Positions 8,420 through 17,675 of a stretch of DNA of 64,000 nt are shown here, in pieces. The DNA lies in assembly GCF_000154445.1 (NCBI RefSeq), contig NZ_DS499566.1, one strand, 5' to 3'. Source of the stretch: Intestinibacter bartlettii. GTDB taxonomy: Bacteria; Bacillota; Clostridia; Peptostreptococcales; Peptostreptococcaceae. Within the stretch, counting starts at the first letter, position 1; every line of letters starts with the position of its first letter. Under the pieces are notes generated by a model. That model was not told the DNA's origin and ran no database searches. It saw only the letters and a program-made list of their open reading frames with translations. The position numbers and the translations under genes are program-made.

Positions 8420-10306
8420 ATGAAAAAATTAAATTCAATAGCTGATTTAAAAGCTGCTGCAAAAGAATATAAACCAATTCTTGATTTAAGAGAAAATCAC
8501 ACAGATGCTATACCAGATAAAAGAGATATATTAGTCTGTGGAGGTACAGGATGTACATCTTCAGAAAGTTTACTTATTATAGAAAAATTAAAAGAAGAAA
8601 TAAAAAAAGCAGGTCTTGAAGATCATGCAATGGTACATTTAACAGGATGCTTCGGTTTCTGTGCAATGGGACCAATAGTTAAAGTTTATCCAGATAATGT
8701 ATTTTATGTTCACGTTAAACCAGATGATGCAGAAGAAATTGTAAACAGTCATATAGCTAGAAATGAAGTAGTTGAAAGATTATTATTTGAAGAACCTGCA
8801 CTTGATTATAAAAAAGTTCAAAAACACGAAGATATGCAATTCTATAAAAAACAACTTCGTGTCGCTTTAAGAAACTGTGGTCATATAAACCCAGAAGACA
8901 TCTCAGAATATATTGCAAATGACGGTTATTTAGCGCTTGCTAAATGTCTAGAAGAAATGACTCCACAAGGTGTAATAGATGAAATGAAAAAATCAGGACT
9001 TAGAGGTCGTGGTGGAGCTGGATTCCCAACAGGATTAAAATGGGCAGCAGCTGCCGAAAACCCAAGATTAAACGGACATAAATATATTGTCTGTAATGCT
9101 GATGAAGGTGACCCAGGTGCATTTATGGATAGATCACTTCTTGAAGGTGACCCACATAGTGTACTTGAAGCTATGGCAATAGCAGGATATGCAACAGATT
9201 CTGATATGGGCTATATCTATATAAGAGCTGAATATCCACTTGCAATAGAAAGATTGAAAATAGCTATAGCTCAAGCTGAAGAAGCTGGAGTTTTAGGTGA
9301 AAATATATTGGGAACAGGATTTAACTTTAAGATAGAATTAAAATACGGTGCAGGTGCGTTTGTTTGTGGTGAAGGTACTGCCCTTATAAAATCTATAGAA
9401 GGTAATCGTGGTGAACCAATAGTTAATAAATACTTCCCAACTGAACATGGTTTATGGCAAGCTCCAACAACTGTAAACAATGTCGAAACATTTGGTAATA
9501 TACCAGCAATAATAAATAAAGGTGCCGATTGGTTTGCTTCATTTGGGACTGAAGATTCAAAAGGTACAAAAGTTTTCGCATTAGGCGGAAAAGTAAATAA
9601 CGTTGGTTTAGTTGAAGTACCTATGGGAACTACTTTAAGAGAAATAGTATACGAAATAGGTGGAGGAATACCTGGTGGAAAAGAATTTAAAGCTGTTCAA
9701 ACAGGTGGACCATCTGGTGGATGTATATCTTCAAAAGATTTAGATACTCCAATAGACTTTAAATCATTAGCATCAATAGGATCTATGATGGGTTCTGGTG
9801 GTATGCTTGTTCTTGATGAAACTGACTGTATGGTTGATATATCTAAATTCTTCTTAGAATTTACGGTTGATGAATCATGTGGTAAATGTACTCCATGTCG
9901 TATAGGAAATAGAAGATTACTTGAAATATTAAACAAAATATGTAGAGGTAATGGTACAGAAGAAGATTTAGTTAATTTAAAATCATTAGCTACAATAATC
10001 AAAAATACTTCTTTATGTGGTCTTGGTAAATGTGCTCCAAACCCAGTACTTAGTACATTAAATTGTTTCTATGATGAATATTTAGCTCACGTTAAAGACA
10101 AAAAATGTCCGGCTGCTAAATGTACTGCAATGTTGAATTATGTAATAACTGACGATTGTATCGGATGTGGATTATGTAAGAAAAACTGTCCAGCAGAAGC
10201 AATCAATGGTGAAAAGAAACAAAAACATGTTATTGATACGACTAAGTGCTTGAAATGTGGAGCTTGTATGGAAAAATGTAAAAAAGGTGCAATAATCAAA
10301 GAGTAA
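8420..10306 (+). CDS. hydB: NADH-dependent [FeFe] hydrogenase, NuoF-like flavoprotein subunit (HydB)
   Basis: This 628-residue subunit binds NAD(H), FMN and iron-sulfur clusters. The order is: an N-terminal thioredoxin-like [2Fe-2S] domain (CGGTGCTSS, CFGFC, about 39-78); the NuoF core with the NADH/FMN glycine motif GRGGAGFPTG and ADEGDPGAF; the [4Fe-4S] motif SCGKCTPCRIG; and a C-terminal 2[4Fe-4S] ferredoxin domain (CIGCGLCKKNCP, CLKCGACMEKC). That arrangement matches HydB of bifurcating hydrogenases, which pass electrons between NADH, ferredoxin and the H-cluster subunit. It lies in one operon with hydC and hydA, 51 bases before hydA. Confidence 0.93.
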   Translation: MKKLNSIADLKAAAKEYKPILDLRENHTDAIPDKRDILVCGGTGCTSSESLLIIEKLKEEIKKAGLEDHAMVHLTGCFGFCAMGPIVKVYPDNVFYVHVKPDDAEEIVNSHIARNEVVERLLFEEPALDYKKVQKHEDMQFYKKQLRVALRNCGHINPEDISEYIANDGYLALAKCLEEMTPQGVIDEMKKSGLRGRGGAGFPTGLKWAAAAENPRLNGHKYIVCNADEGDPGAFMDRSLLEGDPHSVLEAMAIAGYATDSDMGYIYIRAEYPLAIERLKIAIAQAEEAGVLGENILGTGFNFKIELKYGAGAFVCGEGTALIKSIEGNRGEPIVNKYFPTEHGLWQAPTTVNNVETFGNIPAIINKGADWFASFGTEDSKGTKVFALGGKVNNVGLVEVPMGTTLREIVYEIGGGIPGGKEFKAVQTGGPSGGCISSKDLDTPIDFKSLASIGSMMGSGGMLVLDETDCMVDISKFFLEFTVDESCGKCTPCRIGNRRLLEILNKICRGNGTEEDLVNLKSLATIIKNTSLCGLGKCAPNPVLSTLNCFYDEYLAHVKDKKCPAAKCTAMLNYVITDDCIGCGLCKKNCPAEAINGEKKQKHVIDTTKCLKCGACMEKCKKGAIIKE

Positions 10307-10357
10307 TTTGAAAATAAAATTGTACGTAGACCAAGTGTTTAAAGGAGGAATCTATTA

Positions 10358-12154
10358 ATGAGTTTAATTAATTTAACTATAAATGGAAAAGCTGTTGCTG
10401 TTGAAGAAGGAACTAATATATTAGAAGCGGCAAAAAAAGTAAATATAAAAATACCTAACTTATGTTATCTACATATAGATGATATAGGATTTGATAATAG
10501 TTGTGCATCATGTCGTGTCTGTCTAGTAAATGCAGATGGAAGATTAGTACCATCATGTGCAACTTTAGCAAAAGCAGGAATGAAAGTACAAACTAATACA
10601 CCTGAAATAATAGAATTTAGAAAAGGTGTAGTTGAGCTTTTATTATCTGACCATCCACAAGATTGCTATACTTGTACAAAATGTGGTAGTTGTGGACTTC
10701 AAGATATAGCTGTTCAACTTGGAATTAAGAAAATAAGATTCGAAGGTGAAAGATTAGAAAAATCTAAAGATAATAGTTCATTCTCTATAATGAGAGATAA
10801 CGATAAATGTATCTTATGTAGAAGATGTGAAACTATGTGTAATCAAGTTCAAAAGGTAGGCGTATTATCAGGAGTTAACAGAGGATTTTCTACTGAAATA
10901 GGAACATTCTTTGAAACTGATTTAGCAAAAACTGAATGTACATTCTGTGGTCAATGTATAAATGTATGTCCAACAGGAGCTTTACTTGAAAAAGACAACA
11001 CAGACGAAGCTTGGGGATTACTTGCACAAAAAGAAAAACCAGTTATGGTTCAAATTGCTCCAGCTGTAAGAGTTGGGATAAGCGAAGAATTTGGATTAAA
11101 ACCAGGAACTATATCTACTGGTAAAGTTGTTGCAGCTTTAAAAGCTTTAGGATTTGATTATGTATTTGATACAAACTTTGCTGCTGACTTAACTATAATG
11201 GAAGAAGCAAACGAATTTGTAAACAGACTTACTAAAGGTGGAGATTTACCAATAATGACTTCATGTTGTCCAGCTTGGGTAAACTTCTGTGAAAGCCAAT
11301 ACCCAGACTTAACTAAATACTTATCAACTTGTAGATCACCACAAAGTATGTTCTCTCCAATAGCTAGATATTACTTTGCAGATAAAGTATTAGATAAAAA
11401 ACCTGATGAAGTAAGCGTCGTATCTATAATGCCTTGTGTTGCTAAAAAATACGAAGTTAAAAGAGAAGAATTAGGTCAAGATGGAATAATAGATACTGAT
11501 TTATCACTTACAGTAAGAGAACTTGCTAGAATGATAAAATCTGCTGGTATAGATTTAGAAAACTTAGAAGAAGAAAACTTCGATAGCCCACTTGGATATT
11601 CAACTGGTGCTGCTGATATATTCGGTGTTACAGGAGGGGTTTTAGAAGCTGCACTTAGAACTGCATACACTGATGTTACAAAAGAGGAATTGCCAGATGA
11701 CGGTATAGAATTTAAAGCTGTCAGAGGATTTGAAGGAATAAAAGAAGCTACTATTAATATAGCAGGAATTGATGTAAATGTTGTCGCTGCTTCATCTTTA
11801 GGATGTGCCAGAAAATTAATGGATGAACTTAGAGCTGATATAGCTGCTGGTAAAACTCCCAAATATCATATTATTGAAATAATGGCTTGTCCTGGTGGAT
11901 GTGTAAATGGTGGAGGTCAACCATTTACTAACGGTGATTATGAAAAAGTTAAAGCTAGAGGTGCTGGACTATACATTATAGATAAAAATAAACTTCAACG
12001 TAAATCTCATGAAAATGAAGATATCAAGAAATTATACGATGAATTCTTGGGAGAAAGAGGTGGACATAACGCACATAAATACTTACATACTCATTACTTT
12101 GACAAGAGCAATCCTTATTCAAAAAAAAATGATGTAAGTTTACAAACAAATTAG
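10358..12154 (+). CDS. hydA: [FeFe] hydrogenase catalytic subunit (HydA)
   Basis: A 598-residue catalytic subunit for H2 production or oxidation. N-terminal [2Fe-2S] ferredoxin domain (C36, C49, C52 and a later Cys), a His/Cys [4Fe-4S] motif around HPQDCYTCTKCGSC, then two [4Fe-4S] motifs (CILCRRCETMC and CTFCGQCINVCP). The H-cluster domain shows all three signatures: TSCCPAWVNFCE, MPCVAKKYE and MACPGGCVNGGGQP. The C-terminus includes the small-subunit-like region. Together with HydB and HydC it forms a soluble NADH/ferredoxin-linked enzyme. The H-cluster maturases (hydE, hydF, hydG) are not in this window. AAAGGAGG precedes the ATG. Confidence 0.95.
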   Translation: MSLINLTINGKAVAVEEGTNILEAAKKVNIKIPNLCYLHIDDIGFDNSCASCRVCLVNADGRLVPSCATLAKAGMKVQTNTPEIIEFRKGVVELLLSDHPQDCYTCTKCGSCGLQDIAVQLGIKKIRFEGERLEKSKDNSSFSIMRDNDKCILCRRCETMCNQVQKVGVLSGVNRGFSTEIGTFFETDLAKTECTFCGQCINVCPTGALLEKDNTDEAWGLLAQKEKPVMVQIAPAVRVGISEEFGLKPGTISTGKVVAALKALGFDYVFDTNFAADLTIMEEANEFVNRLTKGGDLPIMTSCCPAWVNFCESQYPDLTKYLSTCRSPQSMFSPIARYYFADKVLDKKPDEVSVVSIMPCVAKKYEVKREELGQDGIIDTDLSLTVRELARMIKSAGIDLENLEEENFDSPLGYSTGAADIFGVTGGVLEAALRTAYTDVTKEELPDDGIEFKAVRGFEGIKEATINIAGIDVNVVAASSLGCARKLMDELRADIAAGKTPKYHIIEIMACPGGCVNGGGQPFTNGDYEKVKARGAGLYIIDKNKLQRKSHENEDIKKLYDEFLGERGGHNAHKYLHTHYFDKSNPYSKKNDVSLQTN

Positions 12155-12208
12155 AGGATTTTAGCGATTAATGTCAAATTATTAATATAGTATAATATTT
12201 ATTTTAAT

Positions 12209-12242
12209 AAAGAAGATGGTTTTTAAATCATCTTCTTTGTGA
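12209..12242 (+). terminator. Terminator of the hydrogenase operon
   Basis: AAAGAAGATG pairs perfectly with CATCTTCTTT around a 10-base loop, 55 bases after the hydA stop. Confidence 0.75.
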
Positions 12243-12575
12243 TTTTAAAGCTTTGGGTTATTGTATACATAAAAAACAACAGTTTTGTTATAACGCATAG
12301 GAAATTATAATCAGTTTTAAATTGTGGATAAATATAATTTCTGTTAATGTGTTTCAAAGAAATCTACATTTTTAAGGATCTTTAGAATAAAGATTTCTTT
12401 ATTAAATCTTCAAAATATGAGTTATATTTTTAGTTAGTATAGAATATGGAATAAATTCATAATATTTAGAAGATTTTAATATGATTTTAATTTTTAGTAT
12501 TTATCATTTAAAAGTTTTAATAAATACAATGTGTTTTTTAAAACGATTATATTTTCAATTTAGGGGTGGTTAATA
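12243..12575. other. Intergenic region upstream of the FAD oxidoreductase
   Basis: No gene is visible. At 12341-12358, CTGTTAATGTGTTTCAAA resembles a degraded Rex box (10 of 14 fixed positions, left half good). Otherwise it is AT-rich sequence without clear structure. Confidence 0.35.
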
Positions 12576-13877
12576 ATGAAAAAGGTAACTTACTTAACAG
12601 AATCTGCAAAAAAATTTAGTAGAGAAGAAGCTATAGCAGAAGCAAAAAGATGTTTATTATGTGAAGAAGCTTACTGCAATAAAAAATGTCCAATAAACAG
12701 CAATCCAAAAGAATTCGTTGAATTGGTTGCTACAGAACAATTTGACAAAGCTATAGGGCTAATAAGAGATAACAATCCTTTATTTTACTCAATTTGTACA
12801 AGAGTTTGTCCTTATGACAGTTACTGTGTAGGTGGATGTAGAAATAGCAAATTAGCTGATGATCCAATAATGATACCTTTTATACAAAAATACTTAGTTG
12901 ATTACTGTGATGAAACTGATGAAATAATATCAAGTGGTAATGTAGAGCCTAAAAAAGTTGGCCAAAAGGTTGCAATAATAGGTTCAGGGCCTGCAGGACT
13001 TGCAGCAGCTGCTGTTTTAGGTCAAAAAGGTTATGAAGTTACAGTGTTTGAAGCTAAAAAAGAAGTTGGTGGATGGCTTAGCTATGGTATACCACCACAC
13101 AGATTACCAAAAGAAATAATTCAAAAAGATTTAAAATATATAAGATCTCTAGATGTAGAATTTAGAACTAACTGCATGGTTGGTAGAGATATTACATTAG
13201 ATGATTTGAAAAAAGAAGGATTTAAAGCATTCTTAATTTCTACTGGATTTACTATAGGTAGAGTTTTAAATATAGAGGGCCACGAATTAGACGGTGTTAC
13301 AGATGCTGTAAGTTTCTTATCAGAAGCAAAATCTAAAGATGGTAAGATAGAAGTAGGAGAAAGTGCTGTTATAATCGGTGGTGGAGACGTTGCAATGGAC
13401 TGTGGTACAACTGCTAAATTAACAGGTTATAAAAAAGTTAGAATAATGGTTAGAAACTCAATTGAAGAAATGACAGCTAGTGCAAAAGAATTAAAATATC
13501 TTCAACAAGTTGGTGTTCCTATAATCGACTGGATGGATTCAGTAAGAATAGTAGGGGAAAATGGCAAGGTAGTAGGTATGGAATTTAAGGGAACTGACGA
13601 TAATACTAAATTATATGTAGAATGTGATAAAGTTATATTCGCAGTTGGCCAAATGCCTGGTGCAATCCAAACAATAGCTCCAGTTGATGTTGATGAAAGA
13701 GGAATGATAGTTATAGATGATGACTTTAATACATCAGTAGAAGGCGTTTTTGCTGCTGGTGATATAAGTAAGGCAAAAGCAGATAAAACTGCTTGCTATG
13801 CAACTGCTTTAGGTAAAAAGGTAGCACAATCTATAGATAAGTATATGCAAAATATAGCTGTAAGTAAAAATGTTTAA
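12576..13877 (+). CDS. FAD-dependent NAD(P) oxidoreductase, GltD/PreT-like
   Basis: This 433-residue protein has the architecture of glutamate synthase small subunit and the N-terminal part of dihydropyrimidine dehydrogenase. Cysteine motifs for iron-sulfur clusters come first (CLLCEEAYCNKKCP, about 27-40; CTRVCPYDSYCVGGC, about 73-87). The FAD-binding VAIIGSGPAGLAAAAVL (about 130) and the NAD(P)-binding VIIGGGDVAMDCG (about 265) follow, then the C-terminal FAD motif GVFAAGD. No glutamate synthase large subunit or PreA partner lies nearby. Its place after hydABC suggests a role in NAD(P)H/ferredoxin electron transfer, but it has its own upstream region and a terminator separates it. The family is clear; the specific reaction is not. 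Confidence 0.85.
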   Translation: MKKVTYLTESAKKFSREEAIAEAKRCLLCEEAYCNKKCPINSNPKEFVELVATEQFDKAIGLIRDNNPLFYSICTRVCPYDSYCVGGCRNSKLADDPIMIPFIQKYLVDYCDETDEIISSGNVEPKKVGQKVAIIGSGPAGLAAAAVLGQKGYEVTVFEAKKEVGGWLSYGIPPHRLPKEIIQKDLKYIRSLDVEFRTNCMVGRDITLDDLKKEGFKAFLISTGFTIGRVLNIEGHELDGVTDAVSFLSEAKSKDGKIEVGESAVIIGGGDVAMDCGTTAKLTGYKKVRIMVRNSIEEMTASAKELKYLQQVGVPIIDWMDSVRIVGENGKVVGMEFKGTDDNTKLYVECDKVIFAVGQMPGAIQTIAPVDVDERGMIVIDDDFNTSVEGVFAAGDISKAKADKTACYATALGKKVAQSIDKYMQNIAVSKNV

Positions 13878-13978
13878 AAAAATATATAGAAATACACAAA
13901 AGGGGTGTTTATTCATACGCTATAGGGGTATAATAGTAGTGTAAAAAATGTTGACTAATGTGTATAATTAAAAGCTTG

Positions 13979-14003
13979 GGAGCCTTCGGGCTCCTCTTTT
14001 TTT
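13979..14003 (+). terminator. Strong rho-independent terminator
   Basis: GGAGCC, tetraloop TTCG, GGCTCC, then TCTTTTTTTTT. It is a textbook intrinsic terminator about 100 bases after the oxidoreductase gene. Confidence 0.95.
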
Positions 14004-14078
14004 GTATATAAAATTATATTTATTTTTAATTTGTCATTTAAACTGTATCAAATTTGATGAAATTTACATAAATATGTA

Positions 14079-14107
14079 GAAAGTGATACTTTTTTGTAAT
14101 CACTTTC
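14079..14107 (+). repeat. Inverted repeat just upstream of the amidase ribosome site
   Basis: GAAAGTGAT and ATCACTTTC (9 bp, 11-base loop) end 8 bases before the AAGGAG site of the amidase gene. It could be an operator or an mRNA hairpin affecting translation or stability. Confidence 0.45.
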
Positions 14108-14132
14108 ACATAAAAAGGAGATGGTTTTATCA

Positions 14133-15038
14133 ATGGGTAAATATTTAGTGGCAATTGATGCTGGACGCGGCATAAATACAGCTGGAAAGCGTTCTGTAAA
14201 GTTATCCTCTGATTTATATATTGACGGTGTTCTAATTAGAAAAAAAGGCCAAACAATTAAAGAATATGAATGGAATAAAGCTGTAAGTGAATATCTAGCA
14301 GCTGCACTAAAGAGATGTGGTATAAATACTATGTACACAGCAGATATGACTGGAAAAACTGATATACCACTTAATTCTAGAGCAAATACTGCAAATAAAA
14401 AAGGTGCAGATATATTAATTTCAAATCACTATAATGCTATAGGAAGTAGTCAAGTTTGGCAAAGTAGAGTTAAGGGACTTCTTGTTTTGAGAACTAAAAA
14501 TGCATCCTCAAAATCAATAAGACTTGGAAAATTAGCAGTTAAGCATTTAGAAAAAGATATAAATTATGAATATAGTTATGGTTTAATGCGTGATGTAGAT
14601 ATGAGTGGATTTACACTAGCTATTTTACGCCAAACTAATATGCCTGCAATATTAATTGAGTATGGTTTTATGGATTATGAAAAAGAAGCAAAACTTATGC
14701 TAGATAAAAAACACCAAGAAAAATGTGCTGAAGCAGTAGCAAAAGCAGTATGTGAATATTTTGGAGTAACTTATGTGGCAAAAAAGAGTGAAGTAAAAAA
14801 TACAGAGGATAAACCTCAAGTAATAAGTAAGACAGAATATCTTAGAATAATATCAGATAGTGTAAATATACACAGTAGCGCAGATTTTAATTCAAGTAGT
14901 GTCGTAGGAAAAGTGAAAAAAGGTGATGTATTTACTATAGCTCAAAAAATTGAAAGAACAGGAACAGATATGTACAAATTAAAATCAGGAGTTTATATAA
15001 CAGCATCAACAAAATATGTAGAAGTTTTTGAAAGATAA
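14133..15038 (+). CDS. N-acetylmuramoyl-L-alanine amidase (Amidase_3) with C-terminal SH3-like domain
   Basis: A 301-residue cell-wall hydrolase. The Amidase_3 domain (about 1-215) shows VAIDAGRGIN near the N-terminus, the metal-binding Glu in IKEYEWNKAVSEYLA, the SNHYNA histidine and the catalytic Glu of ILIEYGFMD. It cleaves the lactoyl-alanine bond of peptidoglycan using zinc. The C-terminal YLRIISDSVNIHSSADFNSS segment begins an SH3-like wall-binding domain. There is no signal peptide, so it resembles a phage endolysin or a mother-cell lysin rather than a normal secreted autolysin. No phage genes or holin lie nearby. I chose the ATG at 14133 because the upstream ATG at 14121 directly abuts the AAGGAG site (14115-14120). 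Confidence 0.87.
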   Translation: MGKYLVAIDAGRGINTAGKRSVKLSSDLYIDGVLIRKKGQTIKEYEWNKAVSEYLAAALKRCGINTMYTADMTGKTDIPLNSRANTANKKGADILISNHYNAIGSSQVWQSRVKGLLVLRTKNASSKSIRLGKLAVKHLEKDINYEYSYGLMRDVDMSGFTLAILRQTNMPAILIEYGFMDYEKEAKLMLDKKHQEKCAEAVAKAVCEYFGVTYVAKKSEVKNTEDKPQVISKTEYLRIISDSVNIHSSADFNSSSVVGKVKKGDVFTIAQKIERTGTDMYKLKSGVYITASTKYVEVFER

Positions 15039-15070
15039 GTATTTAAAATTATAACTTACATTATGATAAA

Positions 15071-15104
15071 TTAGCTAAGACTATAATAAGCCTTAGCTAA
15101 TGAT
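15071..15104. terminator. Convergent-gene inverted repeat
   Basis: TTAGCTAAG and CTTAGCTAA (9 bp, 12-base loop) lie between the convergent amidase and serine hydrolase genes and can serve both strands. The T tract is weak. Confidence 0.55.
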
Positions 15105-15126
15105 TTGTTTAAGTATATGCTTAAAT

Positions 15127-16089
15127 TTAAAATGAAGGTTCTATATATCTTTTTATTAGATCTATTTTATCTTTTGCATTTGGCACAAATAAAGAAGTTA
15201 TTGATATAACTATATTTTTAACTTTATTTACATACAGGGTATTACCACCATCACCTAATGCTGCAAAACTATCTTTATCTAGAATCCACCATAAATAGCC
15301 ATAGCTTAAGTCATTAAATTTACTATGAACAGAAGTGCTTTTTTTAATCCAATCAGTTGATACTATTTTTTTACAGTTAAGTACTCCCCCATTTAAGTAG
15401 AGTTGACCTATTTTTGCCATATCAGTAGGGCTTAAAGTAAGGCCCCATCCAGCAGTATTTAGTTCAGTTTTGTCACATACCCAGCCATTTATATCTATAG
15501 ATTGATTAAAAGCAAATTGTTCTTCTGCACTATTAAATATAATATTTCTATCTATATTAATTCCTAGTGGTTTAAATAAATTTTCACGAGCAAAATCTAA
15601 TACAGATTGATTAGTAGAATTTGATATTACTCCAGATAATATATCTGGTCCAATTACTGGAGCATAGCGGAAATGTCCTATATTTTCATTTCCCCCTAAT
15701 AAATCTAAACAAAATTTTAAGTGATTATCACTTGTGAAATATTCTACATAAGGTTCTTCTTTAAATTTATATGGCACTGTCAGGCTCATAATATCTTTTA
15801 ATTTTATATTTTGTATAGTTTTTTCATTATCTTGAACTTTATAATCTGGGAAGAAGTTTAGTATATTTTCATCTGCGTTTTTAATATAGCCCTTGTCTAT
15901 AGCTATACCTATTAATATTGAGATTATGCTTTTGGTGATTGAATAGATGTGGATTTTATTTTCTTTATCACATTTATTGTAATAATTTTCGTATATAAGT
16001 TTATTATCTTTCATTACGACAATTCCACATGTATTTGTATAGTCCTTTTCTATTATATTTTCAAATTCTTTAATTTTTGATTCATTCAT
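15127..16089 (-). CDS. Serine hydrolase, class C beta-lactamase / penicillin-binding protein-like
   Basis: This 320-residue enzyme has the beta-lactamase-related fold. The catalytic S-x-x-K is SITK in HIYSITKSIISILIG (about residue 51). The surrounding VVMKDNKLIYENYYNKCDK and the later NTAGWGLTLSPTDMAKIGQL are typical of the esterase/peptidase branch. A late GDGGNTLYV may stand in for the third (KTG-like) motif. No signal peptide or lipobox is visible, so it is probably cytoplasmic. AGGAGG lies 6-7 bases before the ATG. The gene is monocistronic. The substrate cannot be read from sequence, and resistance to beta-lactams should not be inferred. Confidence 0.82.
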   Translation of the reverse strand: MNESKIKEFENIIEKDYTNTCGIVVMKDNKLIYENYYNKCDKENKIHIYSITKSIISILIGIAIDKGYIKNADENILNFFPDYKVQDNEKTIQNIKLKDIMSLTVPYKFKEEPYVEYFTSDNHLKFCLDLLGGNENIGHFRYAPVIGPDILSGVISNSTNQSVLDFARENLFKPLGINIDRNIIFNSAEEQFAFNQSIDINGWVCDKTELNTAGWGLTLSPTDMAKIGQLYLNGGVLNCKKIVSTDWIKKSTSVHSKFNDLSYGYLWWILDKDSFAALGDGGNTLYVNKVKNIVISITSLFVPNAKDKIDLIKRYIEPSF

Positions 16090-16441
16090 ATTTCTACCTC
16101 CTAATTTGATAGGATTAATAGTAGTTTAATTCAAATGCATTTGAGTAGGTTTGTATAGATAAACCTTCTAACTATTTCCTTGAATAAAGAGTAGTTTGAT
16201 TTAAAATTTTTTTCAAGAATTATTTTAAAATAACTTCTTTTAGAATGTAAAAATAAGTATATATTGTCATATGTATATAAATAAATATATTATTTTATAA
16301 TATTTAAAAAAATACAATCAAAAACAATAATAAATATAATGCAAAAAAATGTACTAATTTGACTAACGAAAATTAAAGGATTAAAGCTAAAAAAATTGAA
16401 ATTTATATATAATAAAATATTTATACAAAGGAGTGGTTGAG
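16090..16441. other. 352-base intergenic region
   Basis: Very AT-rich divergent region between the serine hydrolase and a small ORF. The only structure I see is a 6-bp inverted repeat, AGGTTT/AAACCT, near 16150. No credible gene is visible. Confidence 0.4.
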
Positions 16442-16690
16442 ATGAGAAGTTTTAACAATATACTTTCAGATATTCATGCAGGGAAAGAAGTCGATAATCA
16501 AGAATTAAAAATGGCATTGCTTCTAGCTGAAAATCAATTGACTCTTTCTAATATAGATATTGGTAAATGCCTTGATTCACATTATGATAGAAAAAGATTA
16601 GAAGATGAAATATGTAAAAATAGAAATCAAAGAAATTTGCATAAACAAATAGAAATTAAAAAGGCATTAGAAGTTAATAAAATTATATAG
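16442..16690 (+). CDS. Small hypothetical protein
   Basis: This 82-residue hydrophilic protein begins MRSFNNILSDIHAG and is predicted mostly helical, with a basic second half (DRKRLEDEICKNRNQRN). I do not recognise a family. The ATG at 16442 is preferred because AAAGGAG ends where an upstream in-frame GTG (16433) would begin; the chosen ATG has an 8-base spacing. It is a single gene, ended by a strong bidirectional terminator. Confidence 0.6.
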   Translation: MRSFNNILSDIHAGKEVDNQELKMALLLAENQLTLSNIDIGKCLDSHYDRKRLEDEICKNRNQRNLHKQIEIKKALEVNKII

Positions 16691-16769
16691 TTATTTAATA
16701 ACAAAATTTGTTTGTATATCATATAATAATTAAAATTTAAAATCAAAGATCTCAAAATTTTGGGTCTTA

Positions 16770-16800
16770 AAAAAGGTAGTCAACTGACTACCTTTTTCTA
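16770..16800. terminator. Bidirectional terminator
   Basis: AAAAAGGTAGTCA and TGACTACCTTTTT form a 13-bp near-continuous stem flanked by A and T tracts, between the convergent small ORF and the DUF975 gene. Confidence 0.85.
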
Positions 16801-16814
16801 ATTTAATTAAATTA

Positions 16815-17450
16815 TTATCTAAGTTGTTTATTGTATTTTAACTCTAAGTAATAATTTGCAAAACTTATTCCAAAGTACGGGAATATCCATACAAGCCCTA
16901 TACAAAAAGTAACTACTCCTAATAAAAACCAAGGTATAAATGATAAACTGAAGATAACTACATTCCAGAATCTACCCTCTATTAAATCCATACTTGATTT
17001 TATTGCATTTAATATTGGAACATCTGTATCTAATATTATCAATACAGAGAAAGATAGATACACTTCTAATACAGCTACAAATATTGCAAGTAAAAAACCA
17101 GCTAAAGGACCTACCCACTCACCTACGTATTGTATAAGTGTAGTTCCTAAAGCCATTATTAATGAATAAACTACGCATTTAATTAATTTTTCTGATGGAA
17201 TATTCATCCAAGAAAATGTAACTTTTTCTAAATTATCATTTTTGGCTATTCTCAGAAACAACATAGTTGTAAATACTCCTGTAAAAGCAGTAGCTAAAGT
17301 GCTAATTACATAATATAGTGAAGCATTTCTAAAAATACCACTTACTATTGCTTCTATTAAAAATACTGCTATAGTTACAACAACAGGAATATTCCAGTAA
17401 GCGTTTAATTTTCTTTTGGCATCTTTTTTTACCTCAGACCTACTTCTCAT
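16815..17450 (-). CDS. DUF975 family membrane protein
   Basis: The protein has 211 residues. The N-terminus MRSRSEVKKDAKRKLNAYW, with a basic helix preceding the first membrane span, is the classic DUF975 opening. About five to six hydrophobic segments follow, and WVGPLAGFLLAIFVAVLEVY (about 111-130) is a conserved stretch. The family is of unknown function and common in Firmicutes. GGAGG lies 9 bases before the ATG. It is monocistronic on the minus strand. Confidence 0.83.
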   Translation of the reverse strand: MRSRSEVKKDAKRKLNAYWNIPVVVTIAVFLIEAIVSGIFRNASLYYVISTLATAFTGVFTTMLFLRIAKNDNLEKVTFSWMNIPSEKLIKCVVYSLIMALGTTLIQYVGEWVGPLAGFLLAIFVAVLEVYLSFSVLIILDTDVPILNAIKSSMDLIEGRFWNVVIFSLSFIPWFLLGVVTFCIGLVWIFPYFGISFANYYLELKYNKQLR

Positions 17451-17675
17451 AATATAATACCTCCTTAAAATAATTATATATATTACAATACTATTTAATT
17501 ATAATAAAAAAAATTAGTTTTGTCAGAAATATAAATTTATTATAATTACAAAATATATTTAATATGTAATTTTATTGCAGCATATATTTATAGTAAATTA
17601 AAATATTCAAAATTGTAACCAAACTAAAGCACATGAATATAATGAATTATGTTTTATTTTAGTGGAGGTATATAC

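Noticed and set aside
11476..11862. 128-codon minus-strand frame inside hydA
   Set aside because: It lies wholly within a clearly conserved hydrogenase gene and has no recognisable protein character.
13952..13969. TTGACT and TATAAT close together before a terminator
   Set aside because: The spacer is only 6 bases, so they cannot form one sigma-A promoter.
15127..16089. Reading the serine hydrolase as an antibiotic-resistance beta-lactamase
   Set aside because: There is no signal peptide and the family is mostly esterases and peptidases; S-x-x-K alone does not show resistance.
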